From [Ruminococcus] torques ATCC 27756 (GTDB taxonomy: Bacteria; Bacillota; Clostridia; Lachnospirales; Lachnospiraceae): a stretch of DNA of 64,000 nucleotides. Below, piece by piece: positions 52,976-62,209 of the stretch. The notes below the pieces were generated by a model that was given only the letters and a program-made list of their open reading frames with translations, was not told the DNA's origin and ran no database searches. A program made the translations under genes and the position numbers. Location of the stretch: assembly GCF_000153925.1 (NCBI RefSeq), contig NZ_DS264349.1, forward strand, positions 3,334 to 67,333, written 5' to 3'. Within the stretch, counting starts at the first letter, position 1. Each line of letters starts with the position of its first letter.

Positions 52976-54385
52976 TTAATAATGAAGAACAACCGGCGTT
53001 CCCGCGCTAAGCATATTAAATAAAGCTCCCGCCTGATCTACCGGCATATTAACACAGCCGTGAGAACCATATGACTGATATCTCGAACCGCCGAATGCTG
53101 TCTGCCAGTCTGCATCATGAAAGCCATGTCCTTGATAAGTAAACGGCATCCAGTAGCGGACATACGTTTCGTAAATCGGTTTCCCTGTTTCCGGATCTTT
53201 TTCACCGATTAATTTTGAATCCGGTTCTGTATAAAGAATCGAATATACACCTGCCGGAGTCGCATGCTTCGCATCGGGAAGGCCTGTAACAACATCTGTC
53301 TCCAGTGCGATCGCCCCGTTTACAATATACCACATATGCTGTGCGGAAAGGTCCACCTCAAGGTACGTCGTTCCCCAGTCTTGTGCCGCATGAGATGCCG
53401 CTGTCTTTTCATATGCAGGTTCTCTTGTCACAACTTCTCCGTTTTTAATACTTGCGATCAAATTCTGCGTTTCTGCCTCTTCGTCGATCGACCAGCCGTA
53501 AGTACCTCCTGATACTTCCACTGTCTTTCCTGTCGGAGAAGTGATCGTTCTCGTTGTTCCGACTGTATCATAAGTTTTTCCGAAATCTCTCATCCATGCC
53601 CGGACAGCTTCTTCATTGAATGTTACATTCATATCAGCATCCGCCGAAACCCATGTCGAAATAAGAGCTTTGTCTACAACTACATTTTCTTTCATCGGAT
53701 AGGTAATACTTGCCTGACAATATTTATTCATATCGTCACACGCTTTTTGAACTTCTTTTGATTCCGTTGTATATTTAGGTACTTTATAGCATTTTTCATT
53801 CAGAAGATTTAATTCCGGTTCAAAATTGGTAATATACTCTTTGATCTTTTTAGTCAAAATTTCCATATCTACCGCACTTCCATACACTTCCGGCTCTACT
53901 TTGAATGATTCACCGTCAAATTTAGGATATGCAGATACCGGTTCCGTCTGCTCTGCTTTCACTGCCTGAATCGACCCGATTGCTTTACTCAGTGCATCCT
54001 CATTATAATCAACGTTGATCGTCACTTCTGCGCTGGATTTTGAAAAAAGCGCTCGTATCCACAGAAGAGGATTCTGATTTTTCAATGCGTCTTTTACACT
54101 ATCATCTTTTTTATACGTCATTGAAATTGCCTCTCCATTAATCTCGTCCGTCTTATTATCAGCTTCTATAATCTTCAAAGAATACCCTTCCACTTGGTCT
54201 TTCATATATGCTACGACATCCGATTCTGTTTTCCCCGAAAAGTCTTTTCCGTTAATTGTTGTATTAATATAGAAATGACTGATAAAAAACGCCGAAATAC
54301 CAAGGTATATCACGAGCAGTCCGCCTATGATGCTTCCTCCAATGATCCACGCTTTTTTACTCCGCTTTCCTTTATTTTCTTTCAT
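52976..54385 (-). CDS. L,D-transpeptidase with peptidoglycan-binding domain
   Basis: A 469-residue membrane-anchored cell-wall enzyme. Residues 1-12 are basic, 13-35 a signal anchor. The middle (about 60-330) holds two peptidoglycan-binding-4-like repeats. The C-terminal YkuD domain (about 345-469) has the catalytic HGFHDADW and SHGCVNMP, with the Cys nucleophile. It forms 3-3 cross-links or modifies peptidoglycan outside the membrane. The start MKENKG overlaps the stop of the acidic small ORF (ATGA), which suggests coupling; a GTG 13 codons earlier is the alternative. Confidence 0.88.
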   Translation of the reverse strand: MKENKGKRSKKAWIIGGSIIGGLLVIYLGISAFFISHFYINTTINGKDFSGKTESDVVAYMKDQVEGYSLKIIEADNKTDEINGEAISMTYKKDDSVKDALKNQNPLLWIRALFSKSSAEVTINVDYNEDALSKAIGSIQAVKAEQTEPVSAYPKFDGESFKVEPEVYGSAVDMEILTKKIKEYITNFEPELNLLNEKCYKVPKYTTESKEVQKACDDMNKYCQASITYPMKENVVVDKALISTWVSADADMNVTFNEEAVRAWMRDFGKTYDTVGTTRTITSPTGKTVEVSGGTYGWSIDEEAETQNLIASIKNGEVVTREPAYEKTAASHAAQDWGTTYLEVDLSAQHMWYIVNGAIALETDVVTGLPDAKHATPAGVYSILYTEPDSKLIGEKDPETGKPIYETYVRYWMPFTYQGHGFHDADWQTAFGGSRYQSYGSHGCVNMPVDQAGALFNMLSAGTPVVLHY

Positions 54386-54627
54386 CTTTTTCTGCCGACG
54401 TCTTTTTCCCCTTCTTCGGAGCACTTTCTTTTTTTCTTTTCTCCCTCTTCATCTTCATCTTCATACAGCTCATCGTCATCAATATCATCATCGTCAAAGC
54501 TGTCGTCCGCGCTGAAGTTGTCACTCTCCGAAAAATCTTCCTCATCTTCAAATTCTTCAAACACTTCTTCATCTAAAAGCCGTACGTCTTCTTGCCGGCG
54601 TAAGGATTTATTTTTCTTTTCACTCAT
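54382..54627 (-). CDS. Small highly acidic protein, function unknown
   Basis: An 81-residue protein. The middle (about residues 12-62) is nearly all Asp/Glu with few hydrophobics, so it is likely disordered. It ends in a basic patch (GEKKKRKCSEEGEKDVGRKR). GGGAGAGAG precedes the ATG. It overlaps the L,D-transpeptidase start by ATGA. No domain is recognised. It could be a low-complexity regulator or partner of the transpeptidase, or a poorly conserved leader ORF that couples translation. Confidence 0.6.
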   Translation of the reverse strand: MSEKKNKSLRRQEDVRLLDEEVFEEFEDEEDFSESDNFSADDSFDDDDIDDDELYEDEDEEGEKKKRKCSEEGEKDVGRKR

Positions 54628-54733
54628 CCGTTAATCATCTCTCTCCCTTTTTCAATATCACGGCAACATTATATTACGATTGTAAAAAAAAGTACAGTAT
54701 ATTGTTTTATTTTAAGAAAAATTAAGACCTTGC

Positions 54734-54762
54734 TTGTAACTGCTCCTTTCTTCCTATATAAT
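54734..54762 (+). promoter_or_regulatory. Promoter of aroC-potABCD
   Basis: TTGTAA (54734-54739) and TATAAT (54757-54762) with a 17-bp spacer. The leader to aroC is about 60 nt. The neighbouring gap to 54628 holds the divergent start of the acidic ORF. Confidence 0.7.
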
Positions 54763-54828
54763 GACTTTTGTAATTCTGCTTTTCGACAGAACTTTACATA
54801 TAACAGAATTTTGAAAGGAGATCATTTT

Positions 54829-55935
54829 ATGAGTGGCTCAACTTTTGGTAAAATATTTCGCATCACGACTTGGGGAGAATCTCACGGATCCGGCATCGGC
54901 GTCGTGATCGACGGATGCCCTTCCGGAATTTCTCTAAATGAAGAAGATATTCAGATATTTCTTGACCGCCGAAAACCCGGTCAGAGTAAATTTACAACGA
55001 GACGCAGCGAGGAAGATACTGTCGAGATTCTCTCGGGAATCTTTGAAGGCAAAACGACCGGAACACCGATTTCTCTTCTCGTACGTAATAAAGACCAACG
55101 TTCCCGAGATTATGGAAACATTGTTTCTATGTTTCGTCCGGGGCATGCGGATTATCCTTTTACGGAAAAATACGGCATCCGCGATTACAGAGGAGGCGGG
55201 CGTTCTTCCGGTCGGGAAACAATCGGCCGTGTCGCAGCAGGCGCGATTGCCTCTAAAATCTTAAACGAACTCGGAATTTCTCTTTGTGCTTACACGAAGG
55301 CAATCGGTCCTTACGTAATAAATGAAACAGAATATAACTACTCCGAGATCAGCCAGAACAGTCTTTATATGCCAAACAACAATATCGCCGAGCAGGCTGG
55401 ACAGTACATTACTTCTTTAATGAAAGAAACTAATTCCTGCGGCGGAGTTATCGAATGTATTGCAGACGGACTGCCTGTCGGCTTAGGAGAACCGGTCTTT
55501 GACAAGCTGGACGCGCTTCTCGCACAAGCTGTCATGTCGATCGGCGCTGTTAAAGGCGTAGAAATCGGAGATGGGTTTCAGGCAGCCTCTTCTGTCGGCT
55601 CAAAAAATAACGATCCTTTCTATGTTGAAAATGGAGAAGTACATAAGAAGACAAATCATTCCGGAGGTACGCTTGGAGGCATGAGCGACGGCTCCCGACT
55701 GATCGTCCGGGCAGCAGTAAAACCGACATCCTCTATCGCAATACCGCAGGAGACGATAAATACAGCGCATGAGAATACCGAAATCGTCATCCACGGAAGA
55801 CACGACCCTGTAATCGTTCCCCGCGCAGTCGTTGTTGTAGAAGCTATGACCGCGATCACGCTTACCGATCTTCTTCTGCAGAATATGACAGCGAAGATGG
55901 ATCATTTAAAACAAATCTATACAAAAGAAATTTAG
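54829..55935 (+). CDS. aroC: Chorismate synthase
   Basis: A 368-residue FMN-dependent enzyme, the last step of the shikimate pathway. It begins GSTFGKIFRITTWGESHGSG. RPGHADYPF, GGGRSSGRETIGRVAAGA and NHSGGTLGGMSDG are conserved. The start is set by AAAGGAG 8 nt upstream; a longer frame runs through the promoter. It forms an unusual operon with polyamine transport genes, 9 bp apart. Confidence 0.96.
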   Translation: MSGSTFGKIFRITTWGESHGSGIGVVIDGCPSGISLNEEDIQIFLDRRKPGQSKFTTRRSEEDTVEILSGIFEGKTTGTPISLLVRNKDQRSRDYGNIVSMFRPGHADYPFTEKYGIRDYRGGGRSSGRETIGRVAAGAIASKILNELGISLCAYTKAIGPYVINETEYNYSEISQNSLYMPNNNIAEQAGQYITSLMKETNSCGGVIECIADGLPVGLGEPVFDKLDALLAQAVMSIGAVKGVEIGDGFQAASSVGSKNNDPFYVENGEVHKKTNHSGGTLGGMSDGSRLIVRAAVKPTSSIAIPQETINTAHENTEIVIHGRHDPVIVPRAVVVVEAMTAITLTDLLLQNMTAKMDHLKQIYTKEI

Positions 55936-55944
55936 GAGGCCGCT

Positions 55945-57018
55945 ATGTCTAACCGATTGATCGATATTGTCGATATTACAAAATCTTATGGGGATTCTGT
56001 CATTTTAGACCAACTGAATCTTTATATACGGGAAAACGAATTTTTGACTTTGCTCGGACCAAGTGGGTGCGGGAAAACAACACTGCTGAGAATTTTAGGT
56101 GGTTTTGAAACACCTGATTCCGGAAAGATCATTTTTGATGGAAAAAATATTAATGACATTCCGCCAAACCGCCGGCAGCTAAACACCGTTTTCCAAAAAT
56201 ATGCTCTTTTTTCCCACATGACAATCGCTGACAACATTGCGTTCGGCTTAAAGATCAAAGGGAAATCAAAAGCTTACATTAAAGATAAAATCCGCTATGC
56301 TTTAAAACTTGTCAATTTGGAAGGTTTTGAAGACCGGTCACCGGACTCATTAAGCGGCGGACAACAACAGCGTATAGCCATTGCGCGGGCGATCGTAAAT
56401 GAACCCAAAGTGCTCCTTTTAGACGAACCGCTCGGAGCTCTTGATCTGAAGCTTCGCCAAGATATGCAGTACGAACTGATCCGTCTGAAAAACGAACTCG
56501 GCATCACCTTTGTTTACGTTACTCACGATCAGGAAGAAGCGCTTACAATGTCTGATACGATCGTTGTTATGAATCAAGGCTATATCCAACAGATCGGTAC
56601 GCCGGAGGACATTTACAATGAACCGCAAAATGCTTTTGTCGCAGATTTTATCGGTGACAGTAATATTCTGCCTGCTACGATGGTAGAAGATAAAGTCGTA
56701 AAGATACTCGGAGCTGTCTGGAACTGTGTAGACGTCGGATTTGGTCATAATAAACCGGTAGATGCTGTAATCCGACCTGAGGACATTGATCTTGTTGCTC
56801 CTGGAGAAGGAGTTATCAACGGAGTTGTCACAAATCTGATCTTCAAAGGGGTTCACTATGAAATGGAAGTTCTCGCAAACAATTATGAGCTTCTTGTTCA
56901 TAGCACCGATATGTTCCCGGTTGGAACAGAAGTCGGAGTAAAAGTCGATCCTTTTGATATCCAGATCATGAAAAAACCGGAATCCGAAGATGAGGAGGCT
57001 GTTCCGATTGAAGAATAG
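55945..57018 (+). CDS. potA: Spermidine/putrescine ABC transporter ATP-binding protein
   Basis: A 357-residue ATPase. Walker A is [16 protein letters not shown] (about residues 38-53), the signature is [16 protein letters not shown], Walker B is [12 protein letters not shown], and the C-terminal TOBE domain spans about 280-350. AGGAGGCCGCT precedes the ATG. It is the first of three pot genes, and its 3' end overlaps potB. Confidence 0.93.
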   Translation: MSNRLIDIVDITKSYGDSVILDQLNLYIRENEFLTLLGPSGCGKTTLLRILGGFETPDSGKIIFDGKNINDIPPNRRQLNTVFQKYALFSHMTIADNIAFGLKIKGKSKAYIKDKIRYALKLVNLEGFEDRSPDSLSGGQQQRIAIARAIVNEPKVLLLDEPLGALDLKLRQDMQYELIRLKNELGITFVYVTHDQEEALTMSDTIVVMNQGYIQQIGTPEDIYNEPQNAFVADFIGDSNILPATMVEDKVVKILGAVWNCVDVGFGHNKPVDAVIRPEDIDLVAPGEGVINGVVTNLIFKGVHYEMEVLANNYELLVHSTDMFPVGTEVGVKVDPFDIQIMKKPESEDEEAVPIEE

Positions 57019-57823
57019 AAAAATACTCGCAGGTCCATATTTATTCTGGGCAATGTCTTTTATCATTATTCCTCTGCTCATGATCTTGTACTATGGACTC
57101 ACAGACAAAAACGGGAGTTTTACTCTGAATAATCTTTCCCAGATGACAACTCCCGAAAATTTAAAAGCGCTCGGACTGGCTCTTTTACTGTCGTTTATCA
57201 GCACTTTAATCTGCTTAGTCCTCGCCTATCCACTGGCTATGATTCTTGCCGAGAAAAATATGAATCAGACAAGTTTTATCGTACTGATATTCATTCTTCC
57301 GATGTGGATGAATTTTCTTCTTCGGACATTAGCGTGGCAGACACTTTTGGAAAAAAACGGAGTCATTAACAGCATACTTAATTTCCTCCATCTTCCGGAG
57401 CAGTCGATCATCAATACTCCATCTGCCATTGTTCTCGGAATGGTATACAATTTTCTTCCTTTTATGGTACTTCCGATCTACAATGTGCTGTCTAAGATTG
57501 ATAAAGATGTTATCCACGCTGCCAGAGATCTCGGTGCGAACACTGCGCAGACATTTTTTAAGATCATAATGCCGCTTAGTATTCCCGGAATCATCAGCGG
57601 CATCACAATGGTATTTGTACCGTCTCTTACGACATTTGTAATATCTGATCTTCTCGGAGGAAGCAAGATCCTTCTGATCGGAAATGTTATAGAGCAGGAA
57701 TTTAAACAAGGAAGCAACTGGAATGTCGGTTCCGGGCTTTCTCTTGTTTTGATGTTGTTCATCATTGCAAGCATGGCTCTGATTGCCAAATACGATAAAA
57801 ACGGGGAGGGAAATACATTTTGA
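57008..57823 (+). CDS. potB: Spermidine/putrescine ABC transporter permease PotB
   Basis: A 271-residue permease with about six membrane helices. The EAA loop is seen as [22 protein letters not shown] (residues about 177-198). The most likely start is TTG at 57008: AGGAGG lies 9 nt upstream within potA, and the protein then begins [14 protein letters not shown]. An ATG at 56990 gives six extra residues but has no RBS. It overlaps potA by 11 nt and potCD by 4 nt. Confidence 0.9.
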   Translation: MKNRKILAGPYLFWAMSFIIIPLLMILYYGLTDKNGSFTLNNLSQMTTPENLKALGLALLLSFISTLICLVLAYPLAMILAEKNMNQTSFIVLIFILPMWMNFLLRTLAWQTLLEKNGVINSILNFLHLPEQSIINTPSAIVLGMVYNFLPFMVLPIYNVLSKIDKDVIHAARDLGANTAQTFFKIIMPLSIPGIISGITMVFVPSLTTFVISDLLGGSKILLIGNVIEQEFKQGSNWNVGSGLSLVLMLFIIASMALIAKYDKNGEGNTF

Positions 57824-59706
57824 TCAAATCAACCGCAAAAAAAATCTACCTTTTCCTGATCTTTGTATTGTTATACGCTCCCATTATCACTTTGATGGTT
57901 CTTTCTTTTAACAATACAAAAACACGTTCCAAATGGAACGGTTTTACAGGAAAATGGTATTTACAGCTTTTTCAAAACAAAGACATCATGAATGCGCTTT
58001 ATACAACACTTATCATCGCCTTTCTTTCCGCTCTGATCGCAACTTTGATCGGAACTGCCGCCGCCCTCGGCATCCAGGCAATGCGTACAAAAGCACGTAC
58101 ATTACTTCTCGGAGTCACAAATATTCCGATGCTCAACGCCGATATTGTAACAGGAATTTCTCTCATGCTCCTTTTCATTGCATGTCGGTTTACACTTGGA
58201 TTTTCCACAATATTGCTAGCACATATTACATTTAATATCCCCTATGTTATCCTAAGTGTCATGCCTAAATTAAAACAGACGAGCAAACGCACTTATGAAG
58301 CGGCGCTTGACCTCGGCGCATCTCCTTCTTATGCGTTCAGAAAGGTCGTTCTGCCGGATATCATGCCCGGAATTTTTTCAGGATTTCTGCTGGCATTTAC
58401 TATGTCGCTGGATGATTTTGTAATCACCCACTTCACAAAAGGACCCGGAATAGATACACTGTCTACAAAAATATACAGTGAAGTCAGAAAGGGAATCAAA
58501 CCGGAAATGTACGCACTGTCCACAATCATGTTTCTGACGGTTCTCATTCTGCTTTTTCTTGTCAATATGACCCCAGACGATCCGAAGGTCAAAAAAGCTG
58601 CCGTTCATGCGCCTGCCGGAAAATTCCGCAAATTCAGCAGATTTTTCTTTCATCGTTTCGCTCCTGCCGCAATCATGCTTGTCATCGTTATCGGCGGGTT
58701 CGTATATGGTTCTTCCTCCGGAAATATGTCCGGCGAAAAAGTCATTGTATACAACTGGGGAGACTATATTGATCCTGAAATTATTACGATGTTTGAAGAC
58801 GAGACCGGAATCGACGTTGTATATGAAGAATATGAAACAAATGAAATCATGTACCCGAAAGTGCAGTCCGGCGCGATTGCTTATGACGTCGTCTGTCCTT
58901 CTGACTATATGGTGCAAAGAATGATCGAAAACGATCTGCTTGCCGAGATTAATTATGAAAATGTACCGAATTTAAAATATATTGATGATATTTATATGGA
59001 AATGTCAAAACAATATGACCCGGAAAACAAATACTCCGTTCCGTATCTTTGGGGAACGGTCGGAATACTTTATAACAAGAAAATGGTGGACGAACCTGTA
59101 GACAGCTGGAATATTTTATGGGATGAAAAGTATACGGACAGCATCCTCATGCAAGACAGTGTAAGAGACGCTTTTGCCGTTGCTTTAAAATCACTCGGAT
59201 ATTCTTTGAACTCAACAGATCTTGATGAATTAGAAGCCGCCAAAAAGCTTCTCATCAAACAAAAACCTCTTGTTCAGGCCTATGTCATCGATCAGGTTCG
59301 GGATAAAATGATCGGAAACGAAGCTGCACTCGGCGTTATTTATTCGGGAGAAGCACTTTATTGCCAAAAGGAAAATCCCGATCTGGAGTATGTGATTCCG
59401 AAAGAGGGATCGAACTTGTGGATTGACGCTCTCGTCATTCCGAAAAATGCACAAAACAAAAAGAACGCAGAGGCGTTTATCAACTACCTCTGCCGTCCTG
59501 ATATTGCAAAAATGAATTTTGATTATATTACATATTCTATTCCCAACTCAGCAGGAAGAGAACTGATTGAAGACGAATCAATGCGCGAAAGCAACATTGC
59601 ATTCCCCGATATCTCCCAACTTAAAAATTGCGAGACGTTTAATTTCCTCGGAGACGAAAACGAAATCATCTATAATCAACTGTGGCGGGAAATAAAATCA
59701 AAATGA
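57820..59706 (+). CDS. PotC-PotD fusion: permease plus polyamine-binding protein
   Basis: A 628-residue fusion. Residues 1-265 are PotC, with six membrane helices and the EAA loop YEAALDLGASPSYAFRKVVLP. A short basic linker (about 262-282) leads to an extra helix (about 283-303), then a PotD-like periplasmic-binding fold (about 310-628) with VIVYNWGDYIDPEI. The binding domain is thus tethered to the outer face by a membrane helix and has no lipobox of its own. Substrate, spermidine or putrescine, is by family. The start overlaps the potB end. Confidence 0.92.
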   Translation: MIKSTAKKIYLFLIFVLLYAPIITLMVLSFNNTKTRSKWNGFTGKWYLQLFQNKDIMNALYTTLIIAFLSALIATLIGTAAALGIQAMRTKARTLLLGVTNIPMLNADIVTGISLMLLFIACRFTLGFSTILLAHITFNIPYVILSVMPKLKQTSKRTYEAALDLGASPSYAFRKVVLPDIMPGIFSGFLLAFTMSLDDFVITHFTKGPGIDTLSTKIYSEVRKGIKPEMYALSTIMFLTVLILLFLVNMTPDDPKVKKAAVHAPAGKFRKFSRFFFHRFAPAAIMLVIVIGGFVYGSSSGNMSGEKVIVYNWGDYIDPEIITMFEDETGIDVVYEEYETNEIMYPKVQSGAIAYDVVCPSDYMVQRMIENDLLAEINYENVPNLKYIDDIYMEMSKQYDPENKYSVPYLWGTVGILYNKKMVDEPVDSWNILWDEKYTDSILMQDSVRDAFAVALKSLGYSLNSTDLDELEAAKKLLIKQKPLVQAYVIDQVRDKMIGNEAALGVIYSGEALYCQKENPDLEYVIPKEGSNLWIDALVIPKNAQNKKNAEAFINYLCRPDIAKMNFDYITYSIPNSAGRELIEDESMRESNIAFPDISQLKNCETFNFLGDENEIIYNQLWREIKSK

Positions 59707-59714
59707 TCCGCCAT

Positions 59715-61385
59715 CTATAAACGGAAGCATCCACCGCCGACAAACTCTCTTAACAGAGAGTTTGTCGGTATAAATTCACTTCCAATCCCAACAAAGTAAT
59801 CAAAAAACTTAAGAAGCCTTTTTGCTTCAATAAATTCTTTTGAATCTTTATCCACCGCAAAAAGAAGCGGTTCCACATATTGCTTCAGCACTGCCAGTTC
59901 ATAGATCAAAGAAGAATTAAACATCACATCCGCTTCTTCCTGAAACGGAAATATGTTTTTTTCCTCTCCTCTTCTTACTGAAGCCCACATAGAAATCGTC
60001 TTCGATGCAGAAGCGCCGCGTGTGCGGGAATCTCTTACAATCCTCCTGATCAACCTTCCGTCTGTCGTAGGGATCCGATTATGTTCATCGATGTTCAACT
60101 GAGTCAATGCGCTGATATAAATCTTAAATTTGTTCGCATCTGCCATTGTCTCTGTCAATTTTGGATTCAAACAATGGATTCCTTCTATTACAAGAATATC
60201 CTGTGAACCAAGTTTTTTCGGTTTAGATTCATACTTTCTCTTACCGCTTTTAAAGTCAAAAATGGGAAGATACACTTCCTCTCCTTTTAAAAGAGCCCTC
60301 ATATCTTCATTAAATTTGGGAATGTCGATTGCTTCCAAACACTCAAAATCATAATTTCCATCTGAATCTTTCGGAGTATGTTCCCGATCGACAAAATAAT
60401 TATCTACCGCAATCGGATGAGGTTTTAATCCATTCACCCTAAGCTGAATGGACAACCTATGTGAAAATGTCGTTTTTCCGGAAGATGATGGCCCTGCGAT
60501 CAAAACAAACCGAACATCTTTCCGGTCTGCAATCTGTCTGGCAATCTCGCCTATTCTCCGTTCCTGATAAGCTTCCTGCACAAGCACAACTTCCCGCATA
60601 TCTCCTTTTGTTACCATCTCATTAAGCGCTCCGACTGTTTCTATGTCCTGACAATCTCCCCATAAAACAGACTCTTTCAATACATGAAATAATTTAGGAC
60701 TTGGTCTAAATTCGGGAATCTTTTCCGGCTGTTCTTTCACCGGCATCTGAATGACAAAGCCTTCATCATACAAATGAAGAGAAAAATATTTCAGATATCC
60801 GGTATCAGGAACCATATATCCGTAATAATAATCTTCAAACTCATTAATACTATATATGTTTACTTTTGAAACCCTCCGGTATTCAAATAATTTTTCCTTA
60901 TCATACATTCCATGTCTGTGAAATAATTCGATCGCATCATCTGTATGAATTGTCTTCTTTTTAATCGGAATTTTTTCATCTGAGAGCCAACGCATCCGCT
61001 TCGCCACATCCGCAAGGAACTGCTCTGTAATTTTTATATCTCCGTCAACTGTGCAATAATATCCTTTATCCACCGAAAAATGAATTCTGACGCGTTCGAT
61101 CTTATCATGTCCTGCCACATCATGAACCGCTTTTACAAGAAGAAAGCACAAACTTCTTTTATAAGTTTCATGTCCGATTGCATCTGCTGTCGTAATAAAC
61201 TTCAATTCACAGTCTTTCTCAACTGTTTTTCTTAGTTCCTGCAGTCTGTTTTCTCCTTCCACTGCAAGAACGGCAGGATGAGAAAAACTACCGCAGAACT
61301 CTTTTGCAACAGCTTGATATGTTGTTCCTTCCTCAAATTCTTTTGTCTCGTTACCTACTGTAATATTATACTTTTTTTTCTCCAT
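59715..61385 (-). CDS. TGS-containing nucleoside (uridine-type) kinase
   Basis: A 556-residue protein. Residues 1-65 resemble the TGS domain, and 66-175 the second additional domain of threonyl-tRNA synthetase (IGHETYKRSLCFLLVKAV, VDKGYYCTVDG). The C-terminal half is a uridine-kinase-like P-loop kinase with GPSSSGKTTF (298-307) and RIPTTDGRLIRRIVRDSRTRG. It has been annotated as nucleoside kinase in Firmicutes and Thermotoga-like genomes; the role of the ThrRS-like part is unknown. The ATG at 61385 has a distant AGGAG; a TTG nine codons earlier is possible. Confidence 0.88.
   Translation of the reverse strand: MEKKKYNITVGNETKEFEEGTTYQAVAKEFCGSFSHPAVLAVEGENRLQELRKTVEKDCELKFITTADAIGHETYKRSLCFLLVKAVHDVAGHDKIERVRIHFSVDKGYYCTVDGDIKITEQFLADVAKRMRWLSDEKIPIKKKTIHTDDAIELFHRHGMYDKEKLFEYRRVSKVNIYSINEFEDYYYGYMVPDTGYLKYFSLHLYDEGFVIQMPVKEQPEKIPEFRPSPKLFHVLKESVLWGDCQDIETVGALNEMVTKGDMREVVLVQEAYQERRIGEIARQIADRKDVRFVLIAGPSSSGKTTFSHRLSIQLRVNGLKPHPIAVDNYFVDREHTPKDSDGNYDFECLEAIDIPKFNEDMRALLKGEEVYLPIFDFKSGKRKYESKPKKLGSQDILVIEGIHCLNPKLTETMADANKFKIYISALTQLNIDEHNRIPTTDGRLIRRIVRDSRTRGASASKTISMWASVRRGEEKNIFPFQEEADVMFNSSLIYELAVLKQYVEPLLFAVDKDSKEFIEAKRLLKFFDYFVGIGSEFIPTNSLLREFVGGGCFRL
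59737..59768. repeat. Perfect hairpin within the 3' end of the nucleoside kinase gene
   Basis: CCGACAAACTCTCT (59737-59750) and AGAGAGTTTGTCGG (59755-59768) form a 14-bp perfect stem with a 4-nt loop. It lies in the last codons of the minus-strand gene and just after the convergent potCD stop. No T-run follows on either strand, so it is not a normal terminator, but it may stop read-through. Confidence 0.6.
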
Positions 61386-61426
61386 TTTCCGGAACACACT
61401 CCTTTTACCCAAATAAAGTCCACCTT

Positions 61427-62209
61427 TTAAAGCACTTGGAATGGATGAACTATCGGAATCGACATCACATCCAATACCGGAAGTTTTTCATGTAAAAAGC
61501 ATTTCATATCGTCTATGAATATATACTCTGTTCCATAATGTCCCGCATCAATGACCGCCAACCCCTGTTCAACCGCATCAATACCGTCATGATGACCTAT
61601 GTCGCCTGTCACAAGCACATCTGCTCCTTTTTTTATCGCCGGCATTATCGCCGACTTTCCCGCCCCGGGAGAAACAGCAAGACAATGTACATTTTTTTTC
61701 ATATCTCCATACACTTTCACACTTCCCAATTTCAATTTATGCTTCACATAGAGACAACATTCTTCCAATGTCATTTCCCGCTCAAGCATTCCGATTCTTC
61801 CGATTCCTTCTTCTGCTCCGTCTTTTTCCATTGTCACATCAAGCACATATGTTTTCTCAATACCAAGAATATCTTCTGCCAGCTTCGCCATGCCAAGCAC
61901 ATCATAATTTGTGTGCATTGCATAATAAGAAATGTCATTTTGAAGCAGCTTTACAACACGGCGTCCTATAAAATCTTCATCTGTCACTCTCTTCATTGGG
62001 GAAAATATAAGAGGATGATGCGTAATAAGCATATCTGTTCCTAATGCAATCGCCTTATCGATCACCTCTTCTGTCGCATCGAGCGCCAGATAAACCTTAC
62101 TTACTTCTTTTTCCAGCCGCCCTGCCAAAAGTCCCACATTATCAAAATCAAGCGCCGCTTCTTTCGGATAAGACGCCTCTATCACTTGAATGATCTCTTT
62201 ACAAAGCAT
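61427..62209 (-). CDS. Nif3-like dinuclear metal centre protein
   Basis: A 260-residue protein of the Nif3/YqfO family. Metal ligands are seen in LITHHPLIFSP (about residues 62-72), MHTNYD, TGDIGHHDG and DAGHYGTE. Often annotated as GTP cyclohydrolase I type 2 homolog, but the substrate is not settled. It starts inside the end of trmK with a weak AAAGGGATGG RBS. trmK-nif3 is a conserved pair in Firmicutes. Confidence 0.9.
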   Translation of the reverse strand: MLCKEIIQVIEASYPKEAALDFDNVGLLAGRLEKEVSKVYLALDATEEVIDKAIALGTDMLITHHPLIFSPMKRVTDEDFIGRRVVKLLQNDISYYAMHTNYDVLGMAKLAEDILGIEKTYVLDVTMEKDGAEEGIGRIGMLEREMTLEECCLYVKHKLKLGSVKVYGDMKKNVHCLAVSPGAGKSAIMPAIKKGADVLVTGDIGHHDGIDAVEQGLAVIDAGHYGTEYIFIDDMKCFLHEKLPVLDVMSIPIVHPFQVL

